Source: Sphaerobacter thermophilus DSM 20745
GTDB taxonomy: Bacteria > Chloroflexota > Chloroflexia > Thermomicrobiales > Thermomicrobiaceae
NCBI RefSeq assembly: GCF_000024985.1
Contig: NC_013524.1
Span: 62,001 to 126,000 of the forward strand
DNA: 64,000 nucleotides
Reading direction: 5' to 3'
This document shows, one piece after another, positions 7,868 to 16,795 of the stretch; position 1 is the stretch's first letter; each line of letters begins with the position of its first letter. Made by a program: the position numbers and the translations under genes. The notes below the pieces were generated by a model. It saw only the letters and a program-made list of their open reading frames with translations, did no database searches and was not told the origin of the DNA.

Positions 7868-10267
7868 TCACAGCTCGGCGCTGGCGCCGGACGGCTGGCC
7901 GGAGGTGGATGAGGCGACCCAGGCTGCCAACTGGGCGCGGGAGCGGAGCCCGAGTTTGGTCAGGCAGTTGCTGACGTGCATCTCGACCGTCTTCTCGCCG
8001 ATGGAGAGGTCTGCGGCGATCTCACGGTTCGTCTTCCCAAGCGCGACGTGGAGGGCGACCTCGTACTCGCGCCGGGTCAACCCGCCGAGTTGCGTGCGCG
8101 GTCGACGGTGGAGCCGGCTGGGGCCGGGTGGGGTAGCGAGGAGGCGTTGGGCCCGCTCGACGGCTTCGGCGAGTGTCAGCGCCCGGCCCTGGGTCCAGGC
8201 CGGCTCGAAGGCGGCATCGTCCAGCATGCCACGCACGACCCGGACGCTCCGCTCGTACTCGGCGCGGTCGGCCGGCTCCCACTGGACGCCGATGGAGGCG
8301 CGCAGGGCATCGGCCGCGCCCAGGAGTTGCGCGGCCTGGATGGCCGTGGCCCAGCCTCCGGAGATCGCCCCCGCGATGCCGATCAGGCAGATCGCGGTGC
8401 CGTGGGTGTTGCGCAGCTCCCAGGAGAGGGACAGGCTCTCGGCGAAGAGCGCCAGCGCGCGGGGCCGGTCGCCCAGGCGTGCGACGACCGGTGCCAGGTT
8501 GTGGAGCACCATCGCGATGCGCTCCTGCTCGGCCAGGGAGCGCCAGATCACCAGGCTCTCTTCGTAGCGGGCCGCGGCAGCGGCATCGTCCCCGCGCAGC
8601 CGCGCGATCTCCCCCAGCCGGTTGAGCGTGCGCGCCACGGTGCGCCGAGCGCCGACCCGCCACCCGATCGCCAGCGCGTCCTCGAAGTAGGTCGTGGCCC
8701 GTTCCACGTCGCCGGTGATGAAGTGGAGGCTGCCGAGGTCGAGCAAGGTCTGGGCGCGGAGCGCCTCGTCGTCCACCTCGTGATAGAGCACGAGGTTGAC
8801 CTCGTGAAGCGCGCGGGCACGGTCAATTTCGCCCTGCCGCACCAGAAGTGCAGCCAGCGCGTCACGCGCCTGGGCCGTGACCAGGGGCGGCGCGTCACCG
8901 GGCATGGCGAGGATCTCGTCCAACCATCGCTGCCCGGTGCCGAGGTGGTCGTGGATGAGCCAGAAGTTCTCGAGGGCGGCGCCGAAGCGGAGCGCGGCTT
9001 CCTTGTCTCCGTGATCAATGAGCCAGCGGAGCGCCGTGCGCAGGTTGCCCACCTCCTGCTCAAGTCGCTCGATCCAGCGGGCCTGGGTGGCGTGGTAAAG
9101 GTGAGCCGCCGCCGTCTCGACGAATGACAGGAAGTAGGTCGCGTGCCGCTCACTGAGTCTGTCCCAGTCGCCGCTGGCCTGCAGGTGCCCAAGGGCGTAC
9201 TCGCGGATCATGCTGAGCATGCCGAATCGGGGCGTGCCGTCGGGACTGGTCGTGCGCTGGATCAAGCTCTTCTCGAGGAGCGATGTGAGGCCGTCGAGCA
9301 CGGCCTGCCGCGCCTTCGGGCTTTCATCCGCGGCGCAAATGGCCTCGGCCGCGTCGAGCGTCCAACCGTCGACGAAGATGGCGAGCTGCTGGAAGCGGCG
9401 GCGCTCATCCGGTGCGAGGAGCCCGTCGCTCCAGGCGATGGCGTCGGAGAGTGTTTGGTGCCGGGCGGGGACATCGCGGGCGCCGTCGCGGAGTTCCGAC
9501 AGGCCGCGCTCCAGGCGCTCGGACAGCATGGCCGGTGAGAACATCTTGAGTCGGGCCGCTGCCAGCTCGATCGCGAGCGGGATCCCCTCAAGGCGAAGGC
9601 AGATCGCAGCGATGCTTGCGGCGTTGTCGGCCGTAAGGGAGAACGTCGGGTCCACCGCCCGTGCCCGGTCCACCAGCAGCGCCACCGAGGAGTAGCCCGC
9701 GAGTGTGGCAGGCGATGCAGAGATGGACGGAGGCAGAGCCAGGGGCGGGACCGGCCACTCATGCTCGCCGCGGACGCGTAGGACGGCGCGGCTGGTCACG
9801 AGCGCGACGAGGTGGGGGCAGCGCGTCAACAGCTCCGCGATGTCCGGAGCCGCGCCGACGACCTGCTCGACGTTGTCCAGAAGCAGCAGCGTCTCCGTGC
9901 CCCACAGCGCGGCGACGAGCCGGTCGAGGAGGGGCTGGCCGTGCGCGGTCGGGACTCCGAGCGTCCGCGCCAACACCGAGAGGACCCAGGCAGGGTTGCG
10001 CACCGCGGCGAGTGGCACGTAGTAGACCTCACCGCCGGTCCGCTGCTGCCACTCGCTCGCCACGGCCAGCCCGAGCCGGGTCTTCCCGATCCCTGGCGGC
10101 CCGGTCAGTGTCACCAGTCGCGCGCCGTCGCGGGTCAGCAGTCGCAGGAGAGCGTCCAGCTCCGCTTCCCGTCCGATGAGCGGGGTCAGGGGCTGCGGGA
10201 GCCCGCGCGTGCCGGCGCGCATCAGCGGCGAGATGGGGATCGGCTGGTTCTCGGGCACGTTTCCCAT
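7868..10267 (-). CDS. LuxR-family regulator with NTPase and TPR-like domains
   Basis: This 799-residue protein is a large signal-transducing transcription factor. Residues ~25-300 form an NB-ARC/AAA-like ATPase with Walker A GPPGIGKTRLG and Walker B TLLLLDNVEQV. The middle (~400-680) is alpha-helical with TPR-type repeats (for example LLDLGSLHFITGDVERATTY). The last ~65 residues are a LuxR/GerE helix-turn-helix (LTRREYEVALHVALGKTNRE, then TVEMHVSNCLTKLGLRSR). The architecture is like MalT/LAL regulators. Ligand sensing through the helical repeats and ATP-dependent DNA binding are family knowledge; the target is not shown. The neighbouring FAD oxidase, 272 bases downstream on the same strand, is the obvious candidate. 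The ATG at 10267 begins just before the conserved region. Confidence 0.87.
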   Translation of the reverse strand: MGNVPENQPIPISPLMRAGTRGLPQPLTPLIGREAELDALLRLLTRDGARLVTLTGPPGIGKTRLGLAVASEWQQRTGGEVYYVPLAAVRNPAWVLSVLARTLGVPTAHGQPLLDRLVAALWGTETLLLLDNVEQVVGAAPDIAELLTRCPHLVALVTSRAVLRVRGEHEWPVPPLALPPSISASPATLAGYSSVALLVDRARAVDPTFSLTADNAASIAAICLRLEGIPLAIELAAARLKMFSPAMLSERLERGLSELRDGARDVPARHQTLSDAIAWSDGLLAPDERRRFQQLAIFVDGWTLDAAEAICAADESPKARQAVLDGLTSLLEKSLIQRTTSPDGTPRFGMLSMIREYALGHLQASGDWDRLSERHATYFLSFVETAAAHLYHATQARWIERLEQEVGNLRTALRWLIDHGDKEAALRFGAALENFWLIHDHLGTGQRWLDEILAMPGDAPPLVTAQARDALAALLVRQGEIDRARALHEVNLVLYHEVDDEALRAQTLLDLGSLHFITGDVERATTYFEDALAIGWRVGARRTVARTLNRLGEIARLRGDDAAAAARYEESLVIWRSLAEQERIAMVLHNLAPVVARLGDRPRALALFAESLSLSWELRNTHGTAICLIGIAGAISGGWATAIQAAQLLGAADALRASIGVQWEPADRAEYERSVRVVRGMLDDAAFEPAWTQGRALTLAEAVERAQRLLATPPGPSRLHRRPRTQLGGLTRREYEVALHVALGKTNREIAADLSIGEKTVEMHVSNCLTKLGLRSRAQLAAWVASSTSGQPSGASAEL

Positions 10268-10404
10268 GCCGGGGCTCCGGTGCGTAATAGGTCGCGGTGG
10301 GTTGCGCCTCGTACCGATTAGACTAGCACTCACTATGAGCCGCTTCCAGGGGGTAGCGGGGGTGTTGGAGTTTGACGAGGCCGACCCCGTCGTGCAGTGG
10401 CTGT

Positions 10405-10427
10405 GATCCTGAGCGAAGCGAAGGATC
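10405..10427. repeat. GATCCTGAGCGAAGCG-type dispersed repeat
   Basis: GATCCT-GAGCGAAGCGA-AGGATC has 6-bp inverted ends around a GAGCGAAGC core. Another GATCCTTCGACTC fragment follows at 10459, and a half copy is at 3413. I recall this sequence as a repeat found in many unrelated high-GC genomes. It lies between the LuxR gene start and the DUF4132 gene end. Confidence 0.6.
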
Positions 10428-10510
10428 TCTCCGGTGCGTGGCCGGTCCGACGCGCGATCCTTCGACTCGGACGGGGCCACCACCCGGCGGCCCCGCGCCC
10501 GCCGGCTGTG

Positions 10511-13405
10511 CTAGCCCTGCTGCACGCGTTGGATCTGCGCCAGGATGGTCGGATCCGTGATCTGGTCGTCCTGCGCAAGGAGCAGGATCTTGCTCACCAC
10601 GATGCTCACCTGCCGGTCCCCCTCGTCGGCGAAGGGGAGGAAGAGGCCGTCCGCATCGGTCCCCCAGCTCGCCGGGACGATGCAGAGGTGGTTGCCCGGC
10701 TCGATGTGGATCGCGCCGCTCCCGAGGTGGACCCGGTAGTCGGCCCGCCGGCCCTGGATCCGTGCGAAGTGGCCGTCGACCGTAACGTTCGGCAGCCCGA
10801 GCTCCGTCAGAAGCGCCTGCACGAGTTCGCCCCTGCGCTGGTACCCCTCCGGCGAGAGGCGCACCGCGCCGTCCCGCTGGGCGACCGATACGACCAGGTC
10901 GGCGTCTCGCATCACCTCGGAAAAGAGACGTGGAGGCACGTCCGCGAGCGGCACTGGATCGCGTGCCATGCCGTGGCTCGGCTCGAACCAGATCTCGCCG
11001 CTCGTAACGGCAGGGTGCTCCGCGAGGAAGTGCCCCGCGTCCGGGAACTCAAACACCGCGGTGAGGCTGGCAGACGCCAGCCGCTTGCGAGGGCGGGCGA
11101 TCTCGTCCTGTCCCATTTCCCAGCCGCGGGCCTGGAAGAGCCGGGAGGCGACCGCTGCGTCGAGGGGCTGCCCGGCGAAGCGGCGGGACCGCGGTGACGT
11201 CCCCTGCTCGGCGGGGGTGAGCAGGTACAGCTCGCGGAAGACCTGCGCGAAGGGTTGAACGATGCGGCGGCGCACGATTGCGCGCTGCCACTCGCCCAGA
11301 CTTCCGTCTTGATAGAGATCGTAGGGGTGGGCAACGCGGAGCGGGGCACGGAGCGGGAGCCGGCCGCCGTCGAGCGTAACGAGCGCTGCCCCGTCGTCCG
11401 CCAGCATGCCCAGCGCCCCTGTCTCATCGACGAGGACCAGGCTCGCCAGCATCGCCCGTCCGAGCGGGAGCCGCAGGATCCCGGCGATGTCCTCGGCAGT
11501 GAGCGACGCGCCGTCGCCCATCATCTGCTCCAGGGTCGCGCGCAGCCGCGCCGCCTGGTCACGCATCTGCTTGATGGTGTCCGCCAGCTCGGCGTAGGCC
11601 GGACTCTTCCGCACGGCTGCCGGGACGCTCTTGAGGATTCGTCCCCCGCGGCGGACCCGGATCTCAGGCCGGAACCCGTCCAGGGCAATCTCCACCTCGT
11701 AGCCCTCGATCGACCGGATCTCGCCCGGCTGTGCCACCGCGCTCCCGAGTCGTGCCTCCATGGCCCACTCCAGGCGGACCACGTCCGGGTAACCCGCGTT
11801 CTGCGCCAGGTTCGCGAGCGCCACCTGTGCGGCCGCCTGCTCGCTGGCCTGGCGCTGCGGGCCGAATGAGCGCGCTTCCCGGGCGAACGCGCGCAGGAAC
11901 AGGTAGCGCTCCGCGACCTCCTCCGCTCCGCGCTCCAGCGGAAGGAGGCCGAATGCCTTCACGGCGATCTGGTTGCGCTTGGCCAGACCCTGTTCGACCC
12001 ACGCGCGCTCCCACCCGGCGAGAGCCTCGATCAGCCGGACCGTGTTCCGCGCGCCGACCTGGGCCGAGCGGAACAGCGCCAGCACCTGCCGCGCCGTGTC
12101 GTCGCCCGCCTGCGCCAACGCGGCGCGCACCGCCGCGACGTCGAGCACTCCATTGTTCGGATCGGGTGAGTTCCGCACGTCGGTCTCTTCGAGTGGGCCG
12201 GCACTCTCCAGTCCGGCCGTTGAAACGATCTGCTCGACGAGCGGCAGTGCGTGCGACCAGCCCAGCGCGTCGAGGATCGGGGCGCGAGCGCGCCACGCGA
12301 TCGGGAGCATCGCCTTCAGCGTCTGCGGGCGAACCTGCCGCAGGTCCGCGACGAGCTGGGCGTGCTCCTCCGCGCTGGCCGGCTCGACCGCGGCGGCCGC
12401 CAGGTGGACGATCCCCGACTCCAGGCCATCACTGAAACGGTAGTCCTTCCAGACCAGCCGGCCGAGGCGCAGGCGGTCGTGCAGGCGGGCGGCCTGGACC
12501 AGGTATTGGTTGCCCCGCAGGCCCCGCATCTGTTTGAGCAGGTGGTAGTTGTCCTCGGAGAGATCCTGGGCGAGGTCCCAGGCCAGGCGGCCGCTGTAGT
12601 CCCGCACGGTGCGCAAGAACGGAGACAGATCGGCCTGGGGTGCCCGCCATCGCGGATCGGCGCGCTGGCTGAGGTTGCCGATCGCGAAGGGCATACAATG
12701 GGCCGCTCGCGCGAAGACCTCGTAACCCAGGCGGCCGTGCTGGAACAGGCGCTCCAGCAACGCAGGCACCTGCTGGTTCAGGGGGCCGAGGTGGACCTCG
12801 TAGCCGCGCGCCGCGCCCCGGCCGATTCCGTGAGGCGGCGGGCCGTTGACGGGGGCATCGAGATCACCCATCACGAGCCGCTCGATCACGTCGAGCACCG
12901 CCGATGTGGGCTCCAGCAGCGTGAGCAGCGCCAGGTAGTCCTCCAACGTGGGTGGGGGCTGCGTAGTGAACGCAATCTCCCCACGCTGCACCTGGAGATG
13001 GGGTGTCAAGGGGGCGTACGGGTTGGCGAAGACGACGCGGAGGCGGGCTTCCAGGCGCGCGTCGATGTCGGGCGGCGGGTGCCGGACCACACAGGCACCG
13101 AGTACGGTGACGGTGACCGGAATCAGGTGAGCGTGCTGGGACAGCCGCTCCTGCCAGGGGAACGGATCGAAATACGGCTCGGCGGCCAGCACGCCGAGCT
13201 CCGCGGGTGACCAGCGCGTCTCAAGGCGCCGCAGGCTCTCCTCCAGCGCCCCACGCCATGGGTGATCCTCGGCACGCAGGATCCACGCGAGCGAGCCGGA
13301 GAAGGGGAGCTGTCGTGCCCGTGCGGGCCACACCTCGTCCGCCCAGCCCAGGATTTCCTCCGTGATCGCCGGTTCGCGATGGCCGAACGGCCACAGCCGG
13401 ATCAC
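10511..13405 (-). CDS. large DUF4132-like protein
   Basis: This 964-residue soluble protein has no signal peptide or membrane helices. The C-terminal ~250 residues carry the conserved ending I associate with DUF4132 (MolR/YehI-like) proteins: RADYRVHLGSGAIHIEPGNH, CIVPASWG, LFLPFADEGDRQVSIVVSKI and a final KILLLAQDD-TDPTI segment. The middle holds a helical stretch with SLEGYEV-like and VRRGGRILKSVP strands (~residues 570-600). The biochemical role of this family is not established. It starts at a GTG whose last bases overlap the upstream gene's TGA (GTGA), so the pair is translated together. Family assignment rests on memory of the C-terminal motif. Confidence 0.65.
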   Translation of the reverse strand: MIRLWPFGHREPAITEEILGWADEVWPARARQLPFSGSLAWILRAEDHPWRGALEESLRRLETRWSPAELGVLAAEPYFDPFPWQERLSQHAHLIPVTVTVLGACVVRHPPPDIDARLEARLRVVFANPYAPLTPHLQVQRGEIAFTTQPPPTLEDYLALLTLLEPTSAVLDVIERLVMGDLDAPVNGPPPHGIGRGAARGYEVHLGPLNQQVPALLERLFQHGRLGYEVFARAAHCMPFAIGNLSQRADPRWRAPQADLSPFLRTVRDYSGRLAWDLAQDLSEDNYHLLKQMRGLRGNQYLVQAARLHDRLRLGRLVWKDYRFSDGLESGIVHLAAAAVEPASAEEHAQLVADLRQVRPQTLKAMLPIAWRARAPILDALGWSHALPLVEQIVSTAGLESAGPLEETDVRNSPDPNNGVLDVAAVRAALAQAGDDTARQVLALFRSAQVGARNTVRLIEALAGWERAWVEQGLAKRNQIAVKAFGLLPLERGAEEVAERYLFLRAFAREARSFGPQRQASEQAAAQVALANLAQNAGYPDVVRLEWAMEARLGSAVAQPGEIRSIEGYEVEIALDGFRPEIRVRRGGRILKSVPAAVRKSPAYAELADTIKQMRDQAARLRATLEQMMGDGASLTAEDIAGILRLPLGRAMLASLVLVDETGALGMLADDGAALVTLDGGRLPLRAPLRVAHPYDLYQDGSLGEWQRAIVRRRIVQPFAQVFRELYLLTPAEQGTSPRSRRFAGQPLDAAVASRLFQARGWEMGQDEIARPRKRLASASLTAVFEFPDAGHFLAEHPAVTSGEIWFEPSHGMARDPVPLADVPPRLFSEVMRDADLVVSVAQRDGAVRLSPEGYQRRGELVQALLTELGLPNVTVDGHFARIQGRRADYRVHLGSGAIHIEPGNHLCIVPASWGTDADGLFLPFADEGDRQVSIVVSKILLLAQDDQITDPTILAQIQRVQQG

Positions 13406-13866
13406 GGTGCGCCCCCCACCAGTGGCATCAGTCGAAGGAAGGTCACGGTGGTGCCGGGAGCGAAGCGAACTTCCTCGTCAAGCCGCTCGACGCGCTGGCC
13501 GTCCACCAGAATCAGGTACGCGCCCGCCTCGAAGGCGCGGAGCGCTCGCTCGACCTCCGCCGCGGGATCCACTTGGCGTGGATGCAGGGCGCGCCGTGGC
13601 GGGCGCGGGCGGATCGCGCCCCGCTCGGCCTGCGCGACGATCTCCTCGGCGGTCAGGTACTGCCGGTCGAGCGCGCGGCGTGCCTGCTCGAGGTCGAGGT
13701 GCTGCCGCACGCGCAGCTCACGGACCTGTTCCTCGACGGTCCGGCGGATCAACTCGGCGACGGTGATCGTCTCCTCCGGCAGGTCGAGCCGCACCGGTGC
13801 CAGGACCGGTTCGTCGGGACTGCCACCGACCACCCGGCTTCGGACCTCGACGGTGACTGGAGCCAA
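13402..13866 (-). CDS. small partner of the DUF4132-like protein; beta-grasp-like tail ending near GG
   Basis: This 154-residue protein is coupled by a 4-base overlap to the DUF4132-like gene. The N-terminal ~45 residues are strand-rich (VTVEVRS... LDLPEETITVAELIRR). A charged helix with two Arg/Glu runs and a proline-rich PRPPRRALHPRQ linker follow. The C-terminal ~35 residues read AYLILVDGQRVERLDEEV then FAPGTTVTFLRLMPLVGGAP, which resembles the end of MoaD/ThiS-type beta-grasp proteins, with Gly-Gly two residues from the end. A TTG start at 13866 is chosen because GGGAGGTGA lies 4-5 bases upstream. No ubiquitin-like fold can be proved from sequence alone, and function is unknown. Confidence 0.65.
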   Translation of the reverse strand: MAPVTVEVRSRVVGGSPDEPVLAPVRLDLPEETITVAELIRRTVEEQVRELRVRQHLDLEQARRALDRQYLTAEEIVAQAERGAIRPRPPRRALHPRQVDPAAEVERALRAFEAGAYLILVDGQRVERLDEEVRFAPGTTVTFLRLMPLVGGAP

Positions 13867-14177
13867 GCGTCACCTCCCGGCGCTGACTGATGCGGGAGCG
13901 CCTACGCCGGGATCGTATCGGCCGCCGAGCGGCGGGGACAATCCATGCGTGGGGGACGATCGTCCCAATTCGGACCCGGTGCAGCGCGGTAACCGGTTGG
14001 CGAGCGCGGCACCTCACTCTGGCAACCGGGGCGGCCAGGATCACAGCCACCGGGTCTGGCTTGATCGTCCAGCGACCTGGTGCCCACAGGAGTCTGACCG
14101 GCGCGGGACGAGATGCGGTTAGAATGCCGCTGGACGTGCGGCAGGGGCCGCTACTTATCGAAGTCAAGGGGGGAACC
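13867..14177. promoter_or_regulatory. divergent intergenic region with perfect 14-bp palindrome
   Basis: These 311 bases separate the minus-strand DUF4132 operon from the plus-strand M20 gene. GGGACGATCGTCCC at 13953-13966 is a perfect palindrome and could be an operator for one or both. A TTAGAATG at ~14116-14123 is a possible -10 for the M20 gene. No open frame of interest lies here. Confidence 0.4.
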
Positions 14178-15518
14178 GTGGACAAGGCGGAGATGAAGCG
14201 CCGGGTCTGTGCGGAGATCGACCGGCGCGCGGATCTGCTCATCCAGGTCGGACAGGACATCTACCACGATCCCGAGCTGGGTTTCAAAGAGCACCGGACG
14301 GCGAAAATCGCAGCAGAGGTGCTGCAGAGCCTCGACCTCTCGGTCCAGACCGGTCTGGCGGTGACCGGGGTCAAGACGGTGGTGGACTGCGGCTCGGCTG
14401 GGCCGACGGTGGCAGTGCTGGGCGAGCTCGACTCGCTGCTGGTGCCCGACCACCCGGCAGCCAACCCTGAGACCGGCGCTGCCCACTGCTGCGGGCACAA
14501 CGCGCAGATCGCTACCATGCTCGGCGCCGCGGTCGGCCTGGTCGGCTCGGGCGTGCTGCCCTCGCTCAGCGGTCGGGTCGCGTTCTTCGCCGTGCCGGCC
14601 GAGGAGTACGTCGAGATCGAGTACCGCAACGAGCTGCGGCGGCAGGGCGTGATCGAGTTCCTGGGCGGCAAGAGCGAGCTAATCGCCCGCGGTGCCTTCG
14701 ACGACGTGGACATGGCGATGATGGTCCACGGCGCCAGCGCCCAGTCACTAAAGGGCAAGGCGGGCGTCTCCGCCTCGAACAACGGGTTCGTCGGGAAGCA
14801 GGCCCGTTTCATCGGCAAGGCGGCCCACGCCGGGGGCGCACCCGATAAGGGCATCAACGCCCTCTACGCCGCCCACGTCGCCCTGGCGGCGATCAACGCC
14901 CAGCGGGAGACGTTCCGCGACGAGGATGCCATCCGGGTCCACCCGATCATCACCCGCGGCGGCGACCTGGTGAACGTGATCCCGAGCGACGTTCGGCTGG
15001 AGAGCTACGTGCGCGGCAAGACGATCGAAGGGATCGAGAGCGCGTCGCAGAAGGTCGACCGGGCGCTGCGTGCCGGCGCGCTGGCGCTCGGCGCCAAGGT
15101 AGAGATCACCACCCTACCCGGCTACCTGCCACTCATCAACAACCGGGCGATGGCCGACGCCTTCAAGGGGAACTTCCTCGAGTTCTACCCTGAGTCGGAG
15201 TGGGAAGAGACGGGCCACCGCAGCGGTTCGACCGACATGGGCGACATTGCCCACATCATGCCGGCCCTGCATCCCTACGTCGGGGGCTTCAAGGGCACCG
15301 CCCACGGCGCTGACTGGGGCATCGAGGATCCGGAGATGGCGTACATCCTGCCCGCCAAGCTCATGGCGATGACCGTCATCGACCTGCTCGCCGATGGCGC
15401 CACGCTGGCCAAGGAGATCCTTGACCGCGACAAGCCGCCGATGACCAAGGATGAGTACCTGGCCTTCATGCGCCGCATCGCACGCGAGGAAGTGTTCGAC
15501 GGAGCGAGCGAGGAATAA
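14178..15518 (+). CDS. M20 family amidohydrolase (AbgB-like)
   Basis: This 446-residue cytoplasmic zinc/manganese hydrolase has HDPELGFKEHRTAK, VLGELDSLLVPDHP, the metal-site HCCGHNAQIATMLG, PAEEYVE (catalytic and ligand Glu), a dimerisation lid starting near KQARFIGKAAHAGGAPDKG, and a terminal HRSGSTDMGDIAH. The length and the E-L-D-S-L variant resemble AbgB and related peptidases that release amino acids from N-acyl or aminobenzoyl conjugates. A GTG at 14178 with AGGGGGGAA upstream was preferred over ATG at 14193. Upstream extensions are arginine-rich and look non-coding. It is followed by a strong terminator and is probably monocistronic. Confidence 0.85.
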   Translation: MDKAEMKRRVCAEIDRRADLLIQVGQDIYHDPELGFKEHRTAKIAAEVLQSLDLSVQTGLAVTGVKTVVDCGSAGPTVAVLGELDSLLVPDHPAANPETGAAHCCGHNAQIATMLGAAVGLVGSGVLPSLSGRVAFFAVPAEEYVEIEYRNELRRQGVIEFLGGKSELIARGAFDDVDMAMMVHGASAQSLKGKAGVSASNNGFVGKQARFIGKAAHAGGAPDKGINALYAAHVALAAINAQRETFRDEDAIRVHPIITRGGDLVNVIPSDVRLESYVRGKTIEGIESASQKVDRALRAGALALGAKVEITTLPGYLPLINNRAMADAFKGNFLEFYPESEWEETGHRSGSTDMGDIAHIMPALHPYVGGFKGTAHGADWGIEDPEMAYILPAKLMAMTVIDLLADGATLAKEILDRDKPPMTKDEYLAFMRRIAREEVFDGASEE

Positions 15519-15560
15519 CCCCGCCGTCGGGTTATCGCTCGTTCTCGTGCCACAGAAAGC

Positions 15561-15590
15561 GAAGCCGCCCGCCGTGAGGCGGGCGGCTTC
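15561..15590 (+). terminator. hairpin terminator after the M20 gene
   Basis: GAAGCCGCCCGCC-GTGA-GGCGGGCGGCTTC forms a perfect 13-bp stem with a 4-base loop, 42 bases after the stop codon. There is no long T-run, as is usual in high-GC genomes. Confidence 0.8.
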
Positions 15591-15677
15591 GGCCCAGGAT
15601 CGCTCCGCGGCGCGGTGAGTCTGAAGCGGGATCATTCGATACCGCGGCGGGCCCGGCTCTGCTCTGGATACGGAGTA

Positions 15678-15989
15678 TCAGGCGTCGTCCTGAACCGGGT
15701 ATCTGCCGCCGGTCAGCAGCGCGAAGTCGTGGGCGTCGACGATCTTGGTGCCCTGGACGAACCAGGCCCAGGGACTCTGAGGATCGCGGTCCCTAAACTT
15801 GTTGAGTCGTGCACGGAGAGTGGCGTCGATCACGACCGGTGCATCAAAGAAGTAGTTCACATTCTTGACCTTGAAGGCCCAGGGGAATCGTTCGGATTCG
15901 TTGACGCCTGGTATCTGTTTGCGCTCTGGGGTGGAAGCCACCTCAGCAGTGGCCACGACCCCCTTGCCGGTCTCGTAGAAGGCGAGCAT
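15678..15989 (-). pseudogene. EVE/PUA-like domain protein, probably missing its N-terminus
   Basis: The ~103 residues beginning LAFYETGKGVVATAEVAS are similar in pattern to the second half of EVE (PUA-like) domain proteins, in which a GDRxxFYxTG strand is followed by G-V-A-x-E-V and a W/F-x-V-K strand. Normal EVE proteins have about 40-60 residues before this point, with conserved aromatic and K-P-G-D residues. Here a TAA stop lies immediately upstream in frame and no good ribosome site precedes the ATG (15989) or TTG (15998). I infer an N-terminally truncated remnant, but a short functional protein cannot be excluded. Confidence 0.45.
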
Positions 15990-16051
15990 GTCAAGCAATT
16001 AGGTCCTCAATCGCATCGTCGACCGGGTGCTACGGACTCCCGCCTCGCCGC

Positions 16052-16795
16052 CTACCGCGGTAGCTGCTGCAGCTTCCGCGGAGTCGCCGCTCGCTGCTCG
16101 CTTCGCGCCGTGGACCTGGCACCTTCGGCGCGCAGCAGGCCGACCGCCAGCACCGCGTACCAGATCATGGGGAGATAGCCGACGACGCGCTCGTTCAACC
16201 CCATCCACGGCGTCGGCTCGTTCGCGGCCAGGGCACTGTTCTGCTGGCTCATCATGAAACCGGCCACAAGGATCACGAGGATGGTCGCATACGAGTAGTA
16301 CCGGAACCGCTTGCCGAGCAGCCGCGACCCGAAGCCGACGGCCAGCGCGAAGAGAATCGGCATCCCGATGCCGTACCATTGGTGCATCTGGTTGCGCAGT
16401 GTGTCCTGGCTGGCGGCCATCACCTCCCGTGTGGCCATCGGGAAGGCGATCCCGCCCACGAGACCCCACACGGCTTCGGCGATCACAAGCGCGCCGGTGA
16501 CGTGCCCGGCGCGGCTCTCTCCTGCTGCTCGCCAGATGCCGATGCCGAAGGCGGTCAGCAGCGCGGCATACGGGATGCCGCTGAACACCTGCATGAAGGT
16601 CCGGGTTGGCGCCCCTTCGGCTGACAACTCACTGACGACCTGGTCCGCGTAGCTGTACCCTGGGTAGCGTATGCTGCCAACCATGTCTATGGCGACCCAC
16701 CACGCCGACCCGGCGATGCCGCAGCCGAGCAGGATCTGCTGCAACGTGGGGTGGCGCTCCACGGCCCGGCGCAGTGGCGGGAGCAGGGCGACCAT
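16052..16795 (-). CDS. DUF998 family membrane protein
   Basis: This 247-residue integral membrane protein has about six hydrophobic helices. The conserved PGYSYADQVVSELSAEGAPT segment between the first two helices is typical of DUF998 proteins. Further helices include FMQVFSGIPYAALLTAFGIG, IAEAVWGLVGGIAFP, GIGMPILFALAVGFG and ATILVILVAGFMMSQQ. The molecular role of the family is not known. The ATG at 16795 is preceded by GGGAGG at 6 bases; the in-frame TTG at 16831 has no such site. It is a single gene. Confidence 0.8.
   Translation of the reverse strand: MVALLPPLRRAVERHPTLQQILLGCGIAGSAWWVAIDMVGSIRYPGYSYADQVVSELSAEGAPTRTFMQVFSGIPYAALLTAFGIGIWRAAGESRAGHVTGALVIAEAVWGLVGGIAFPMATREVMAASQDTLRNQMHQWYGIGMPILFALAVGFGSRLLGKRFRYYSYATILVILVAGFMMSQQNSALAANEPTPWMGLNERVVGYLPMIWYAVLAVGLLRAEGARSTARSEQRAATPRKLQQLPR

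Noticed and set aside
7596-7871. In-frame extension of the FAD oxidase up to 7871, overlapping the regulator stop by 4 bases
   Set aside because: The extra residues are not conserved-looking and contain a REP-like element; the strong AAGGGGGTG site selects the ATG at 7595.
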